NCBI RefSeq assembly: GCF_002902845.1
Contig: NZ_PPTF01000030.1
Span: 1-64,000, forward strand
Origin: Chromobacterium sinusclupearum
GTDB taxonomy: Bacteria; Pseudomonadota; Gammaproteobacteria; Burkholderiales; Chromobacteriaceae
DNA length: 64,000 nucleotides
Direction: 5' to 3'
Shown: piece by piece, positions 15,704 through 25,338 of the stretch
Numbering within the stretch: the stretch's first letter is position 1
Layout: every line of letters starts with the position of its first letter
Position numbers and translations under genes: made by a program
Notes under the pieces: generated by a model
Told to the model about the DNA's origin: nothing
Databases searched by the model: none
What the model saw: the letters and a program-made list of their open reading frames with translations, nothing else

Positions 15704-16393
15704 TCACTCCACCGGATTGACCTCGCCGTCTGCGCTGACGCGGGCCTTGATGGTCTTGCCGCTGCTGAGGTTGCGCACCGGGATGATCTCGCCCTGCCGG
15801 CCGTTGGCCAGCGCCTCGCCGGCCACTGTCACTTCGATGCCGTCCTGCCGCGCCACGATGCGCAGGCCGGCGCCGCGTTTCACCAGCTGCGGCGGTTGCA
15901 ATTGCCGGCGTCGCAGCGGCTGGCCGGCGCTGAGCGCCGAGCGGACTTGCATATCCTGCGGCGGCGCGGCGCGGCCGAACAGGTCGGCCGGGTCGGCAAG
16001 CGGGCGTTCTTCCCAGGCGATGTCTTCAGCTTGCAGCGTTTCGCCGGCACGCAGGTCGCGGGCGGCGACGGCGACGCGCGCGGATACGGCGGCGCGGACG
16101 ATGACATTGCCGCGCCAGCCCATGCCCGGGCAGGACAGGGTGAAGCGCATGCGGCTGAAGGCGCGCGTATCGGCGGCCTCTACTTGCCAGGGCGCGGGGC
16201 AGGCGGGTACGTCGCGCGGCGGCAGCAATTGCAACTGCGTGCTGCTGGCTTCCAGGCCGGCTTCCTGCAGACGCTGATTAATCCGGGCTTCCGCCTGTTG
16301 GCGGATGGCGGCGTTCGGTCCTGCGGCGGCCAGGCTGATTTGAGGCAGGGCGAGGGCGAGCAGCGTCAAGGCTTGAGTCGTGAATTTTGCCAT
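15704..16393 (-). CDS. flgA: Flagellar P-ring assembly chaperone FlgA
   Basis: 229-aa periplasmic chaperone for FlgI P-ring assembly. A signal peptide (about 1-22, ISLA-A) is followed by an N-terminal region and a SAF-like domain (VAVAARDLRAGETLQAEDI) ending in the typical C-terminal segment with GQPLRRRQL and VVRxGxxV-like strands. Divergent from flgB across a 124-bp region. The usual flgM and flgN neighbours are not found here. Confidence 0.9.
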   Translation of the reverse strand: MAKFTTQALTLLALALPQISLAAAGPNAAIRQQAEARINQRLQEAGLEASSTQLQLLPPRDVPACPAPWQVEAADTRAFSRMRFTLSCPGMGWRGNVIVRAAVSARVAVAARDLRAGETLQAEDIAWEERPLADPADLFGRAAPPQDMQVRSALSAGQPLRRRQLQPPQLVKRGAGLRIVARQDGIEVTVAGEALANGRQGEIIPVRNLSSGKTIKARVSADGEVNPVE

Positions 16394-16517
16394 TCGGAAT
16401 TGCTTGGTAATTGTTGCGTATACGATGCTGGATTCACTTATTAGTATCGCTTTCCAATTAAAGGGCTATTTGTAGCGAATAGCTTGAACATGGTAGTGAA
16501 CTGATAGGGTCAAGGCA

Positions 16518-16874
16518 ATGGGCTTACATCTGGACAAGGCCCTGAGCATCCATCCCGAGGCCTTGCGGCTGCGGGCGGAGCGGACCCGGGTGCTGGCGTC
16601 CAATATCGCCAACGAGAACACCCCGGGTTATCAGGCGCGCGATATCGATTTCAAGGCGGCGCTGGCATCGGCCGGCGCCGACTCGCCATTGGCGCTGGAT
16701 GACGGCGGCGATCTGCTGTACCGGCTGCCCAATCACCCGTCCCGCGACGGCAATACCGTCGAGCTGGGCGTGGAGCAGGCTGAATTCTCCCAAAACGTTT
16801 CCGAATTCCAGACCAGCCTCACCTTCATCAATATGAAGCTGCACGGGCTGGCCAAAGTCATTGCGGGGCAATAA
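16518..16874 (+). CDS. flgB: Flagellar proximal rod protein FlgB
   Basis: 118-aa rod subunit exported through the flagellar type III system. It carries the rod/hook N-terminal signature ASNIANENTPGYQARDIDF. First gene of the flgBCDEFGHIJKL operon, 3 bp before flgC. Confidence 0.95.
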   Translation: MGLHLDKALSIHPEALRLRAERTRVLASNIANENTPGYQARDIDFKAALASAGADSPLALDDGGDLLYRLPNHPSRDGNTVELGVEQAEFSQNVSEFQTSLTFINMKLHGLAKVIAGQ

Positions 16875-16877
16875 GCC

Positions 16878-17282
16878 ATGTCATTTCGCGATATCTCGCG
16901 CATTGCCGGCTCGGCGATGACCGCGCAAACGGTGCGCCTGAACACGGTGGCCAGCAACCTGGCCAACGCCGATGCCGCTGCCGGCAACGAGCAGGCGGCC
17001 TACCACGGCCGCAAGCCGGTGTTCTCCAGCCAGATGATGGGCGAGGGCGTCGGCGTGCAGGTGCTGGATGTGGTGCATAACCCGGAGCCGGTGCGCAAGG
17101 CGCACGAGCCGGGCAATCCGCTGGCCGACGCCGACGGCAATGTCTACTACAGCAACGTCAACTCGGTAGAGGAAATGACCGACATGCTGTCCGCCAGCCG
17201 CGCCTTCCAGACCAATGTCGAAGTGCTGGCGCGCGTGAAAACCATGCAGCAGGACCTGCTGAAACTGGGAGACAACGCATGA
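16878..17282 (+). CDS. flgC: Flagellar proximal rod protein FlgC
   Basis: 134-aa rod subunit with NTVASNLANADAAAG at the N-terminus and the conserved C-terminal NVNSVEEMTDMLSASRAFQTNVEVL. The stop overlaps the flgD start by 4 bp (ATGA). Confidence 0.96.
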   Translation: MSFRDISRIAGSAMTAQTVRLNTVASNLANADAAAGNEQAAYHGRKPVFSSQMMGEGVGVQVLDVVHNPEPVRKAHEPGNPLADADGNVYYSNVNSVEEMTDMLSASRAFQTNVEVLARVKTMQQDLLKLGDNA

Positions 17283-17968
17283 GCGTGGATCAGACGCAGT
17301 CGTCGCAACTGTCCTCGGGCGGCCAGTCCTCGTCCGCCGCGCCGAAAGTGGCGCCGGCCGCCGGCAAGAAGAACGATACGCAAGACATGTTCATGACCCT
17401 GCTGTTGGCGCAGATCCGCAACCAGAGTCCGCTGGATCCGGCCGATCCGTCGCAGTTCGTCAGCCAGCTGGCGCAGATGAACCAAGTGCAGTCGACTCAG
17501 GACATGGTCAAGCTGCTGCAAAGCCAGAGCGGCATGCTGCGCGAGCTGCAAGGCCTGGCGCTGGGCGCGCAGGTGGGCAAGCCGGTGCTGGTGCAGACCG
17601 ACCGCTTCCGTAGCGACGGCCAGACCGCCTTGTCCGGCCGGCTGACCCTGTCCGGCGCGGAGGAGGCCAATACCTTGATCCTGACCGACGCCGCCGGCCA
17701 GCGCACCCGCATCGAGCTGGGCAAGCGCGCCGCCGGCGCCAGCGACTTCCAGATCAAGCTGGCCGATTATGGCCTGGCGGCCGGCGATTATCAGCTGGAG
17801 CTGGCCACCGCTTCCGGCAGCGCCGGCTTGCTGGAACTGAAGGCCAACGTCAACGGCGTGCGCCTGCCGGTCAACGGCGGCGAACCGGTATTGTCGCTGG
17901 CCGGCTTGGGAGAGTTCCCGTCGTCCTCCGTTTCCGCCCTGCTGGGTCTGCCCGGCGCTTCCGCTTAA
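17279..17968 (+). CDS. flgD: Flagellar hook-capping scaffold FlgD
   Basis: 229-aa scaffold that caps the growing hook. The N-terminal FlgD signature is visible (MFMTLLLAQIRNQSPLDP, then FVSQLAQMNQVQS), followed by a Tudor/Fn3-like C-terminal region. Coupled to flgC by overlap. Confidence 0.95.
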   Translation: MSVDQTQSSQLSSGGQSSSAAPKVAPAAGKKNDTQDMFMTLLLAQIRNQSPLDPADPSQFVSQLAQMNQVQSTQDMVKLLQSQSGMLRELQGLALGAQVGKPVLVQTDRFRSDGQTALSGRLTLSGAEEANTLILTDAAGQRTRIELGKRAAGASDFQIKLADYGLAAGDYQLELATASGSAGLLELKANVNGVRLPVNGGEPVLSLAGLGEFPSSSVSALLGLPGASA

Positions 17969-17988
17969 AGTTCCGTTCGGAGAGTTCC

Positions 17989-19170
17989 ATGAGTTTCGAA
18001 ATCGCCCTGTCCGGCATCCACGCCGTCAACGATCAACTCGGCAGCATCAGCGACAACATCGCCAACTCCGCCACCTACGGCTTCAAGTCCGGCCGCGTGA
18101 CCTTCGCCTCCGCCTATGCCGGCAGCCAGGCCATGGGCGTCAACAGCCGCGGCAATAGCCAGAACATCGGCCGCAACGGCGGCCTGGTGAATACGGGCCG
18201 CACGCTGGACGCCGCCATCGACGGCCGCGGTTTCTTCGTCTCCAAGAGCACGGCCGGCACGGTCAGCTACAGCCGCGTCGGCATCTTCGATACCGACAAG
18301 GACGGCTACCTGATCGACGCCAGCAAGGGCCGCATCCAGGGCTATGCCAAGGCGGACAGCGGCGCGCTGGGCGCCTTGGGCGACATCCAGATTCCCACCG
18401 GCAACATCCCGGCCAAGCCGAGCGACGCCTTGCAGTACACCGGCAATATGTCGGCCGGCTGGACTACGCAGACCATCCCGTTCGACAAGGGCAATACCCA
18501 GAGCTTCAACCACTCCAGCGTGTCCACCGTCTACGACTCCCTGGGCAACAAGCACAACCTGACCCAGTACTTCTGCAAGAGCGCGGACAGCACCGTCACC
18601 GTGCACTACGCGCTGGACGGCCAGGCTTTGGGCGCCACTACCAATCTGCAGTTCGACAGCAACGGCAAGCTGACCCAGCCGGCCGCCGCGGTGGCGCTGG
18701 ACCTGGGCGCGCCGGCCGGCGCTTCGCCGCTGAAGCTGGCCGTCGATTACACCGGCACCACCCAGTTTGCCGGCGAGGCCAGCACCAGCCGCAACGCCGC
18801 CACCGGCTATCCGCCGGGCGCGCGCACCGGCGTCAGCCTGGGCGAACACGGCGAGGTGATCGTCAGTTACAGCAATGACCAGAAGCAGGTGGTCGCGCAA
18901 CTGGCCATCGCCAATTTCGCCAACGAGAACGCGCTGGCCGCCTCGTCGCAGACCAGCTGGCAGGAAACCACCGAATCCGGCGCGGCCCTGTTGTCCACCG
19001 CCGGCAGCAGCATGGCCGGCAAGCTGGCCACCAGCTCGCTGGAGCAATCCAATGTCGACGTCACTTCGGAGCTGGTGACGCTGATGACCGCGCAACGCAA
19101 CTATCAGGCCAACACCAAGGTGATCTCGACCGAGAACCAGGTGATGCAGGCGCTGATGCAGGCGGTGTAA
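17989..19170 (+). CDS. flgE: Flagellar hook protein FlgE
   Basis: 393-aa structural hook subunit. N-terminal rod/hook signature SDNIANSATYGFKSGRVTF, a variable D1/D2 middle, and the C-terminal coiled-coil VDVTSELVTLMTAQRNYQANTKV. It lies 20 bp after flgD with GGAGAG upstream. Confidence 0.96.
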   Translation: MSFEIALSGIHAVNDQLGSISDNIANSATYGFKSGRVTFASAYAGSQAMGVNSRGNSQNIGRNGGLVNTGRTLDAAIDGRGFFVSKSTAGTVSYSRVGIFDTDKDGYLIDASKGRIQGYAKADSGALGALGDIQIPTGNIPAKPSDALQYTGNMSAGWTTQTIPFDKGNTQSFNHSSVSTVYDSLGNKHNLTQYFCKSADSTVTVHYALDGQALGATTNLQFDSNGKLTQPAAAVALDLGAPAGASPLKLAVDYTGTTQFAGEASTSRNAATGYPPGARTGVSLGEHGEVIVSYSNDQKQVVAQLAIANFANENALAASSQTSWQETTESGAALLSTAGSSMAGKLATSSLEQSNVDVTSELVTLMTAQRNYQANTKVISTENQVMQALMQAV

Positions 19171-19174
19171 GGCG

Positions 19175-19906
19175 ATGGACGCGCTGATCTACACCGCGAT
19201 GAGCGGCGCGGGCCGCTTGCTCAAATCGCAGCAAATTCATGCCAACAATCTGGCCAACGCCGAAACCGGCGGCTTCCGCGCCGACATCGACACCGCCGTC
19301 AGCCAGGCGGTGCCGGGTTATGGCTACGACGCCCGGCTGCTGAGCCAGAACGCGCCGACCGCGCTGGACACCCGCAACGGCACGGTGGTGGAAACTGGCC
19401 GCGATCTGGATGTGGCGCTGCAGGGCGATGGCTTCATCGCCATCGCCGCGCCGGACGGCAGCGAGGCCTACACCCGCGCCGGCAGCATGGTGGCCGGCCC
19501 CGACGGCACGCTCAGCGTCAACGGCCATCCGGTGCTGGGCGACGGTGGGGCGATCCGCCTGCCGGAAGGCTATCTGAAGGTCAGCGTCGCCGCCGACGGC
19601 ACCGTGTCGGTGCTGAATCCCGGCGATGCCGAGATGCAGCCGGTGGATAAGCTGAAGCTGGTCAAGCCCGATGCGCGCGAGCTGGCCAAGAGCGCCGACG
19701 GCCTGATTGTGCCGCGGCAGAATGCGCCGTTTCCAGCCGACGACAGCGTCAAGGTGCAAAGCGGCCATCTGGAGCGCAGCAATGTGTCCGCGGTGGAGGA
19801 AATGGTGGCCACCATGACGCTCAACCGCAATTTCGAAATGCAAATGAAGCTGTTCAACGCCGCCAGCGACATGAACGAGGCGGGCAATCGCCTGCTGCGC
19901 GGCTGA
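19175..19906 (+). CDS. flgF: Flagellar basal-body rod protein FlgF
   Basis: 243-aa proximal rod protein: IHANNLANAETGGFRADI near the N-terminus and SNVSAVEEMVATMTLNRNFEMQMK near the C-terminus. 4 bp after flgE. Confidence 0.95.
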   Translation: MDALIYTAMSGAGRLLKSQQIHANNLANAETGGFRADIDTAVSQAVPGYGYDARLLSQNAPTALDTRNGTVVETGRDLDVALQGDGFIAIAAPDGSEAYTRAGSMVAGPDGTLSVNGHPVLGDGGAIRLPEGYLKVSVAADGTVSVLNPGDAEMQPVDKLKLVKPDARELAKSADGLIVPRQNAPFPADDSVKVQSGHLERSNVSAVEEMVATMTLNRNFEMQMKLFNAASDMNEAGNRLLRG

Positions 19907-19918
19907 TAGGAGAGTTCG

Positions 19919-20707
19919 ATGAATCCGGCACTGTGGATCAGCAAAACCGGCATCCAGGCGCAGGACGCGCGCCTGACCGCCATCGCCAACAACCTGGCCA
20001 ACGTCAACACCACCGGCTTCAAGCGCGACCGCATGGTGTTCGAGGACATGTTCTATCAGGTGGACCGCCAGCCCGGCAGCAAGGTGGACGACAACAACCT
20101 GTCTCCGTCCGGCGTGCAGCTGGGCAACGGCACGCGCCTGGTGGGCAGCCAGAAGGTGTTCACCGAAGGCAACCTGACCACTACCAACCAGACGCTGGAC
20201 GTGGCCATCGTCGGCCAGGGCTTTCTGCAGGTGAAGATGAGCAACGGCGAAACCGGCTACACCCGCGCCGGCCAGCTGCAGCTGAACGCGGACGGCCTGG
20301 TGGTCAACGCCCAGGGCCTGCCGCTGGAGCCGGAAATCAAGATTCCGGCGACGGCCACCAAGATTTCCATCAGCGAAACCGGCGTGGTGTCGGTGACCGA
20401 AGGCAGCGCGACCACGCCCACCGACGTCGGCCAGATCACGCTGGCCAACTTCGTCAACCCTACCGGCTTGTTGGCGCTGGGCGACAATCTGTTCCAGGAA
20501 ACCGCCGCCAGCGGCAATGCCACCACCGGCAACCCCGGCGCCGATGCGCTGGGCAAGCTGAAGCAGGGCAGCCTGGAAGGCTCCAATGTGCAGGTGGTGG
20601 AGGAAATGGTGGACATGATCGCGGCGCAGCGCACCTATGAAATGAACACCAAGGTGTTGAGCGCGGCCGACAATATGCTGCAGCAACTGGGCCAGTCGGT
20701 GCGATGA
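19919..20707 (+). CDS. flgG: Flagellar distal rod protein FlgG
   Basis: 262-aa distal rod subunit, the family's usual length. NNLANVNTTGFKRDRMVFEDM and the C-terminal NVQVVEEMVDMIAAQRTYEMN are diagnostic. The stop overlaps flgH by 4 bp. Confidence 0.96.
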   Translation: MNPALWISKTGIQAQDARLTAIANNLANVNTTGFKRDRMVFEDMFYQVDRQPGSKVDDNNLSPSGVQLGNGTRLVGSQKVFTEGNLTTTNQTLDVAIVGQGFLQVKMSNGETGYTRAGQLQLNADGLVVNAQGLPLEPEIKIPATATKISISETGVVSVTEGSATTPTDVGQITLANFVNPTGLLALGDNLFQETAASGNATTGNPGADALGKLKQGSLEGSNVQVVEEMVDMIAAQRTYEMNTKVLSAADNMLQQLGQSVR

Positions 20708-21357
20708 CATCGTTACGCCCGTTCATGCTCGCCGCGTTGCTGCTGGCCGGCTGCGCCCAGTTCCAGCCGGCGCCACCGCCGCCGGATCCGCTGCCCGAGC
20801 TGGTGCGGCAGTCCGCCGAGGCGCCGCGCGGCGGCGGCGTGTTCACCGCAGGCGGCACGCTGTCGCTGATCTCGGATAACCGCGCCTTCCGCCCCGGCGA
20901 CATCCTGACCGTGGTGCTGGAAGAAACCACCCAGGCCAGCAAGCAGGCCGGCACCACTTTCGGCAAGCAATCCGGCGCCAAGATCGGCCCGTCGCTGATC
21001 GGCAACACCACCTTCAACGCCCAGGTGGGCATAGACGCCAATCGCAATTTCAACGGCTCGTCCACCTCCACCCAGCAGAACGCGCTGGCCGGCTCGCTGA
21101 CCGTGGTGGTGCACAAGGTCTTGCCCAATGGCCTGCTGCAGGTCAAGGGCGAGAAGCAGCTGACGCTGAACCAGGGCGAGGAGTCTTTGCAGCTGGCCGG
21201 CTATGTGCGGGTGGAAGACATCGACACCGACAACCGCGTGTCCTCGCTGCGCATCGCCAACGCCCGCATCGGCTATTCCGGCAGCGGCGCGCTGGCCGAC
21301 GCCAATAATCCCGGCTGGCTGATGAAGTTCTTCACCAGTCCGCTGATGCCGTTCTAG
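20704..21357 (+). CDS. flgH: Flagellar L-ring lipoprotein FlgH
   Basis: 217-aa outer-membrane L-ring subunit. A lipoprotein signal peptide ends at LLLAGC (Cys17). The conserved core is present: [38 protein letters not shown] and [26 protein letters not shown] strands. Confidence 0.95.
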   Translation: MTSLRPFMLAALLLAGCAQFQPAPPPPDPLPELVRQSAEAPRGGGVFTAGGTLSLISDNRAFRPGDILTVVLEETTQASKQAGTTFGKQSGAKIGPSLIGNTTFNAQVGIDANRNFNGSSTSTQQNALAGSLTVVVHKVLPNGLLQVKGEKQLTLNQGEESLQLAGYVRVEDIDTDNRVSSLRIANARIGYSGSGALADANNPGWLMKFFTSPLMPF

Positions 21358-21365
21358 GGCTATCG

Positions 21366-22472
21366 ATGAGATTGACACTTTTGAAGCGCCTGATCGTCGC
21401 GGCCAGCCTGGCGGCGTTGTCGCTTGCCGCCGCCGCCCAGCCGCTGCGCCAGCTGGTCAATGTGGAAGGCATCCGCGACAACCAATTGATAGGCTACGGC
21501 ATCGTGGTGGGCCTGGACGGCACCGGCGACAACTCGCAGGTGAAGTTCTCCGGCCAGTCCGTGGCCAATATGCTGAAGCAGTTCGGCTTGAAAATGCCGG
21601 AAAAGACCGACACCCGCGTCAAGAACGTGGCGGCGGTGATGGTAAGCGCCAGCCTGCCGCCGGGGTATAGCCGCGGCCAGACCATAGACGTGACCGTGTC
21701 GTCGCTGGGCGACGCCAAGAGCCTGCGCGGCGGCACGCTGCTGTTGACGCAGCTGAAGGCGGCCAACGGCGAAGTGTACGCGCTGGCCCAGGGCAGCGTG
21801 GTGATAGGCGGCTTGTCGGCGCAGGGCAAGAGCGGCTCCAGCGTCACCGTCAACACGCCCACCGCCGGGCGCATTCCCAACGGCGCCAGCATAGAGCGCG
21901 AGATTCCCAGCGATTTCGAGCAGGGCGATTCGGTGCGGCTCAGCCTGCGCCGCCCCAGCTTTGAAACCGCCACCAATGTGGTGAAAACCATCAACCGCAG
22001 CTACGGCAAGATCGCCAGCACCCGCAACGCCACCACCATCGAAGTGCGAGCGCCGCAGGACCCGACCGAGCGCGTGGCCTTCGTCGCGCGGCTGGAAAAA
22101 CTCAATGTGGACGTGGGCCAGGAGATTCCGCGCGTGGTGTTCAATTCGCGCACCGGCACCGTGGTGATCAGCGAGGGCGTCACCGTGCGGCCGGCCGCGG
22201 TGTCGCACGGCAGCTTGCGCGTGGTGATTTCCGAGTCGTCCCAGGTCAGCCAGCCCGGGCCGTTCAGCAACGGCGACACCAAGGTGGTGCCGAATTCCAG
22301 CGTGCAGGTGGAGCAGGGCCAGGGACGCATGTTCAAGTGGCCGGCCGGCGCCAGCCTGCGCGCCATCATCGACACCGTCAACCGCACCGGCGCCACGCCG
22401 GACGACGTGATGGCCATCCTGCAGGCGCTGGATCAGGCCGGGGCGATAGATGGCGAGCTGGTGGTGATATAA
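21366..22472 (+). CDS. flgI: Flagellar P-ring protein FlgI
   Basis: 368-aa periplasmic P-ring subunit with a signal peptide (about 1-22, AAAAQ). Family signatures include [23 protein letters not shown] and, near the C-terminus, [25 protein letters not shown]. It is followed by a 142-bp gap, unusually large for this operon. Confidence 0.96.
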   Translation: MRLTLLKRLIVAASLAALSLAAAAQPLRQLVNVEGIRDNQLIGYGIVVGLDGTGDNSQVKFSGQSVANMLKQFGLKMPEKTDTRVKNVAAVMVSASLPPGYSRGQTIDVTVSSLGDAKSLRGGTLLLTQLKAANGEVYALAQGSVVIGGLSAQGKSGSSVTVNTPTAGRIPNGASIEREIPSDFEQGDSVRLSLRRPSFETATNVVKTINRSYGKIASTRNATTIEVRAPQDPTERVAFVARLEKLNVDVGQEIPRVVFNSRTGTVVISEGVTVRPAAVSHGSLRVVISESSQVSQPGPFSNGDTKVVPNSSVQVEQGQGRMFKWPAGASLRAIIDTVNRTGATPDDVMAILQALDQAGAIDGELVVI

Positions 22473-22614
22473 AAGCTCGTGTTTACAGGTTTTGAATCCG
22501 CTTCGCGAGGGTAGGCTTGAAGGGCCTGGGCGCGACGAAGACGCCATGGCTCGCGGACCAGGCATGCCGCTGCGGCGAGCAAATACTATGAACAGGTTCT
22601 ATGGAGAGTCTGCG

Positions 22615-23037
22615 ATGCTGAACAATGACTTGCAAAACCCGTCCGCGCAAGGCGGAGCCGAGCAGCCTGTCGCGCCGGCCAGCCCGGAATACCGCAAGAA
22701 AGCCGAAAAAGCCGCGGAGATGTTCGAGGCGCAGTTCGTGCGCGAGATGTTCAAGCAGATGCGCAAGACCACGCGCGAAGTGGCCGGGGAGGACAGCGTG
22801 TTCGCCAAGTCCGTCAACGGCGACATGCAGGACATCGCCGACGGCGCGCTGGCGGACCAGCTGGCCGGCAAGCGCGCTTTCGGCATCGCCAACCTGATCC
22901 TGGCGCAGCTGCTGCCGGCCGACGGGAATATTCCCCTTAAGAACCCGGACCAGGCCGTCGCCCGTCTGCAGCAGGGGCGCGACGCCGGCCAGGGTTTGGC
23001 GGCTTTCTCCGCGCCTATGTTTCCACTTTCCAAGTGA
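22615..23037 (+). CDS. flgJ: Flagellar rod-binding protein FlgJ, single-domain form
   Basis: 140-aa rod-assembly protein. Only the N-terminal rod-binding domain is present (MFEAQFVREMFKQMRK, then GDMQDIADGALADQLAGKRAFGIANLI). The C-terminal glucosaminidase domain that makes many FlgJ proteins about 320 aa long is absent, and the frame closes cleanly before flgK, so this is a short form and not a broken gene. The start at 22615 has GGAGAG 6 bp upstream; an in-frame ATG at 22588 lacks one. Peptidoglycan opening for the rod must come from another enzyme (inference). Confidence 0.9.
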   Translation: MLNNDLQNPSAQGGAEQPVAPASPEYRKKAEKAAEMFEAQFVREMFKQMRKTTREVAGEDSVFAKSVNGDMQDIADGALADQLAGKRAFGIANLILAQLLPADGNIPLKNPDQAVARLQQGRDAGQGLAAFSAPMFPLSK

Positions 23038-23049
23038 TGACCACCCACG

Positions 23050-24417
23050 ATGCGCATGATCGATAACGCGCTGACCGGCGCGCAGGCCGCCCAGGTCGCG
23101 CTCAATACGGCCAGCCAGAACATCGCCAACCAGCAGACGCCCGGCTACTCGCGCCAGGGCGTGGTACTGGCCACGCAAACGCCGGGACTTGGCGATCCCA
23201 ATAGCGCCGGCTATGGCGTGTCGGTGGCCAGCGTGCGCCGCTTCAGCGACGACTACAAGAATCTACAGCAATGGCAGGCCGGCTCCCATGTCGGCGCCCT
23301 GTCTGCCGCCCAGCCTTACTTCAGCCAGCTGGAAAAGGTGATGGGTAGCGACGGCAGCAGCCTGTCCGCCGGCTTCGACAAGTTCTTCGCCGCGCTCAAC
23401 GCCGCCAGCCTGGATTCCAATACCATGCGCGACCAGGTGGTGCGGGAAGCCGGTTCGCTGGCGCAGCGCTTCAACAATCTGTACGGCGTGCTGACCTCGC
23501 AGCAGGCGGCCATCGCCGAACAACGCTCCGCCACGCTAACCCAGATCAACAGCGCCACCGCCAATCTGGCCACGCTGAACCAGAAACTGATCGCCGCGCG
23601 GGCGCAGGGCATCAATACCTCCGGCCTGGAAGACGAGCGCGACCGCCAGATCGACGCGCTGGCGTCCTTGGTGGAAGTGCGGGTGGTGGCGCAGCCGGAC
23701 GGCGGCAAGTCTATCTCGCTGACCAACGGTCTGCCGCTGGTGTCCGGCGACAGCGCCGCCACCCTGTCCAGCGAGGCGCAGCCGGATGGCAGCCAGCAGC
23801 TGAAACTGGCCTTCGGCACCGAGAAATACGCCATGCCCGGCGGCGATCTGGGCGGGCAGCTGGGCGGGCTCAACCAGTTCGAGGTCCAGGTATTGCGGCC
23901 GGCGCAGGAACAGGTGCGCGCGCTGGCCGGCGAACTGGCCAGCCGCGTCAATGGCCAGCTGGCCAAGGGCTACGACATGAATGGCCAGAGCGGCAAGCCG
24001 CTGTTTCAGTTCGACCCCGGCGCGGCCCACGGCCTGCTGCAAACCACCGGCATCGGCGCGGCGGATCTGGGCTTTTCCGCCGATCCGGCCAAGCCCGGCA
24101 ACAACGACAATCTGCAGCAGATCCTGGCGATCCGGCAGCAGAGCTTCGCCTTGTCCGGCATTGGCCAGGTGACGCTGGGCGACGCGTATTCGCAGATGAT
24201 CGGCCACCTGGCCATCGCCAGCCAGCAGAACAAATCCGGCCTGGACACCGCCAATGTGATCCGCGCCGAATCGGAAAAAAACTGGCAGGGCACGTCCGGC
24301 GTCAACGGCGATGAAGAAGCGGTGAGCCTGATCGAATTCCAGAAGATGTACCAGGCCAATATGAAGGTGATTTCGGTGGCGAACCAGCTGTTCGAAAGCA
24401 CCTTGGCCATCCTGTAA
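23050..24417 (+). CDS. flgK: Flagellar hook-associated protein 1, FlgK
   Basis: 455-aa hook-filament junction protein. N-terminal ALNTASQNIANQQTPGYSRQGVVL signature, a coiled middle, and C-terminal EEAVSLIEFQKMYQANMKVISVANQLFESTL. Shorter than the 547-aa Salmonella protein, with a reduced central domain. 12 bp after flgJ. Confidence 0.95.
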   Translation: MRMIDNALTGAQAAQVALNTASQNIANQQTPGYSRQGVVLATQTPGLGDPNSAGYGVSVASVRRFSDDYKNLQQWQAGSHVGALSAAQPYFSQLEKVMGSDGSSLSAGFDKFFAALNAASLDSNTMRDQVVREAGSLAQRFNNLYGVLTSQQAAIAEQRSATLTQINSATANLATLNQKLIAARAQGINTSGLEDERDRQIDALASLVEVRVVAQPDGGKSISLTNGLPLVSGDSAATLSSEAQPDGSQQLKLAFGTEKYAMPGGDLGGQLGGLNQFEVQVLRPAQEQVRALAGELASRVNGQLAKGYDMNGQSGKPLFQFDPGAAHGLLQTTGIGAADLGFSADPAKPGNNDNLQQILAIRQQSFALSGIGQVTLGDAYSQMIGHLAIASQQNKSGLDTANVIRAESEKNWQGTSGVNGDEEAVSLIEFQKMYQANMKVISVANQLFESTLAIL

Positions 24418-24425
24418 GGACAAGC

Positions 24426-25334
24426 ATGCGTATCTCCAGCAACCAGTACCAGTCCGTCGTGCTGCTGGCCATGCAGAACAGCAGTTCCGGCATGGCCGAG
24501 CTTCTGCAGAAGATGTCCAGCGGCAAGAGCATGCTGGCGCCGTCGGAAAACCCGATCGCCAGCGTGCGCCTGCTGCGGCTGCAGCGCGAAGAGGCCGCGC
24601 TGTCGCAGTACCGAGACAATATCGGCGCGCTGAAGTCCCGGCTCAGCCAGAATGAAACGCTGCTGGGCGGCATCAGCGCCAATCTGCGCGACGCGCGCGA
24701 CATCCTGGTGGCGGCGGCCAATCCCGCGCCGGCCGAAGACTTGAAGGCGATGGCGTCGCCCTTGATCAGCCTGCGCGACAGCATCCTGTTTGCCGCCAAC
24801 ACCAAGGACAGCGAGGGCCGCTATCTGTTCTCCGGCAGCGCCGTCAACAGCGCGACCATCAAATTCGACGCCAGCCAGGCAGCCGGCAGCCGCTACAGCT
24901 TCAGCGGCAACACCGATCGCCAGCAGGTCACGGTGGGCGAGGGCGTCACCCAGGCATCCAACGTCACGCTGGAGTCCATGCCGGCGCTGCTCAACCAATT
25001 GGACAAGGTGATCGCCACGCTGCAAAGCCCGACGCTGGACAGCAAGGACCCGGCGGTGGGCGCCGCCGTGCGCGCCACCATGGACAGCGTGGACAGCGCC
25101 TTGTCCAGCGTCAGCGGCAGCATTTCCGAGCTGGGCGGGGCGCAGAACGTGCTGCAGACCCTGGACGGCAACCACAACAGCCTGAGCCTGGCCAACCAGC
25201 AGAGCATGCTGGAGCTGGGCGGTCTGGACTACGGTACCGCGTATATGAATATGGGCCAGTTGTCGATGGCGCTGCAGGCCAGTCAGAAAGCCTACGGCAA
25301 GGTCAGCCAGCTGACGCTGTTCAATGTGATCTGA
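24426..25334 (+). CDS. flgL: Flagellar hook-associated protein 3, FlgL
   Basis: 302-aa junction protein of the flagellin fold. N-terminal MRISSNQYQ and LLQKMSSGKSMLAPSENPIASVRLLRL, C-terminal coiled-coil LSMALQASQKAYGKVSQLTLFNVI. It is followed after 4 bp by an unknown gene that belongs to the same transcription unit. Confidence 0.94.
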   Translation: MRISSNQYQSVVLLAMQNSSSGMAELLQKMSSGKSMLAPSENPIASVRLLRLQREEAALSQYRDNIGALKSRLSQNETLLGGISANLRDARDILVAAANPAPAEDLKAMASPLISLRDSILFAANTKDSEGRYLFSGSAVNSATIKFDASQAAGSRYSFSGNTDRQQVTVGEGVTQASNVTLESMPALLNQLDKVIATLQSPTLDSKDPAVGAAVRATMDSVDSALSSVSGSISELGGAQNVLQTLDGNHNSLSLANQQSMLELGGLDYGTAYMNMGQLSMALQASQKAYGKVSQLTLFNVI

Positions 25335-25338
25335 CGCC

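Noticed and set aside
17965..20710. Minus-strand frames of 376 and 549 codons inside the flg operon
   Set aside because: They are shadows of flgE, flgF and flgG.
22492..22614. An N-terminal extension of FlgJ
   Set aside because: The added residues are Arg/Gly-rich and not FlgJ-like, while the ATG at 22615 has a good ribosome-binding site.
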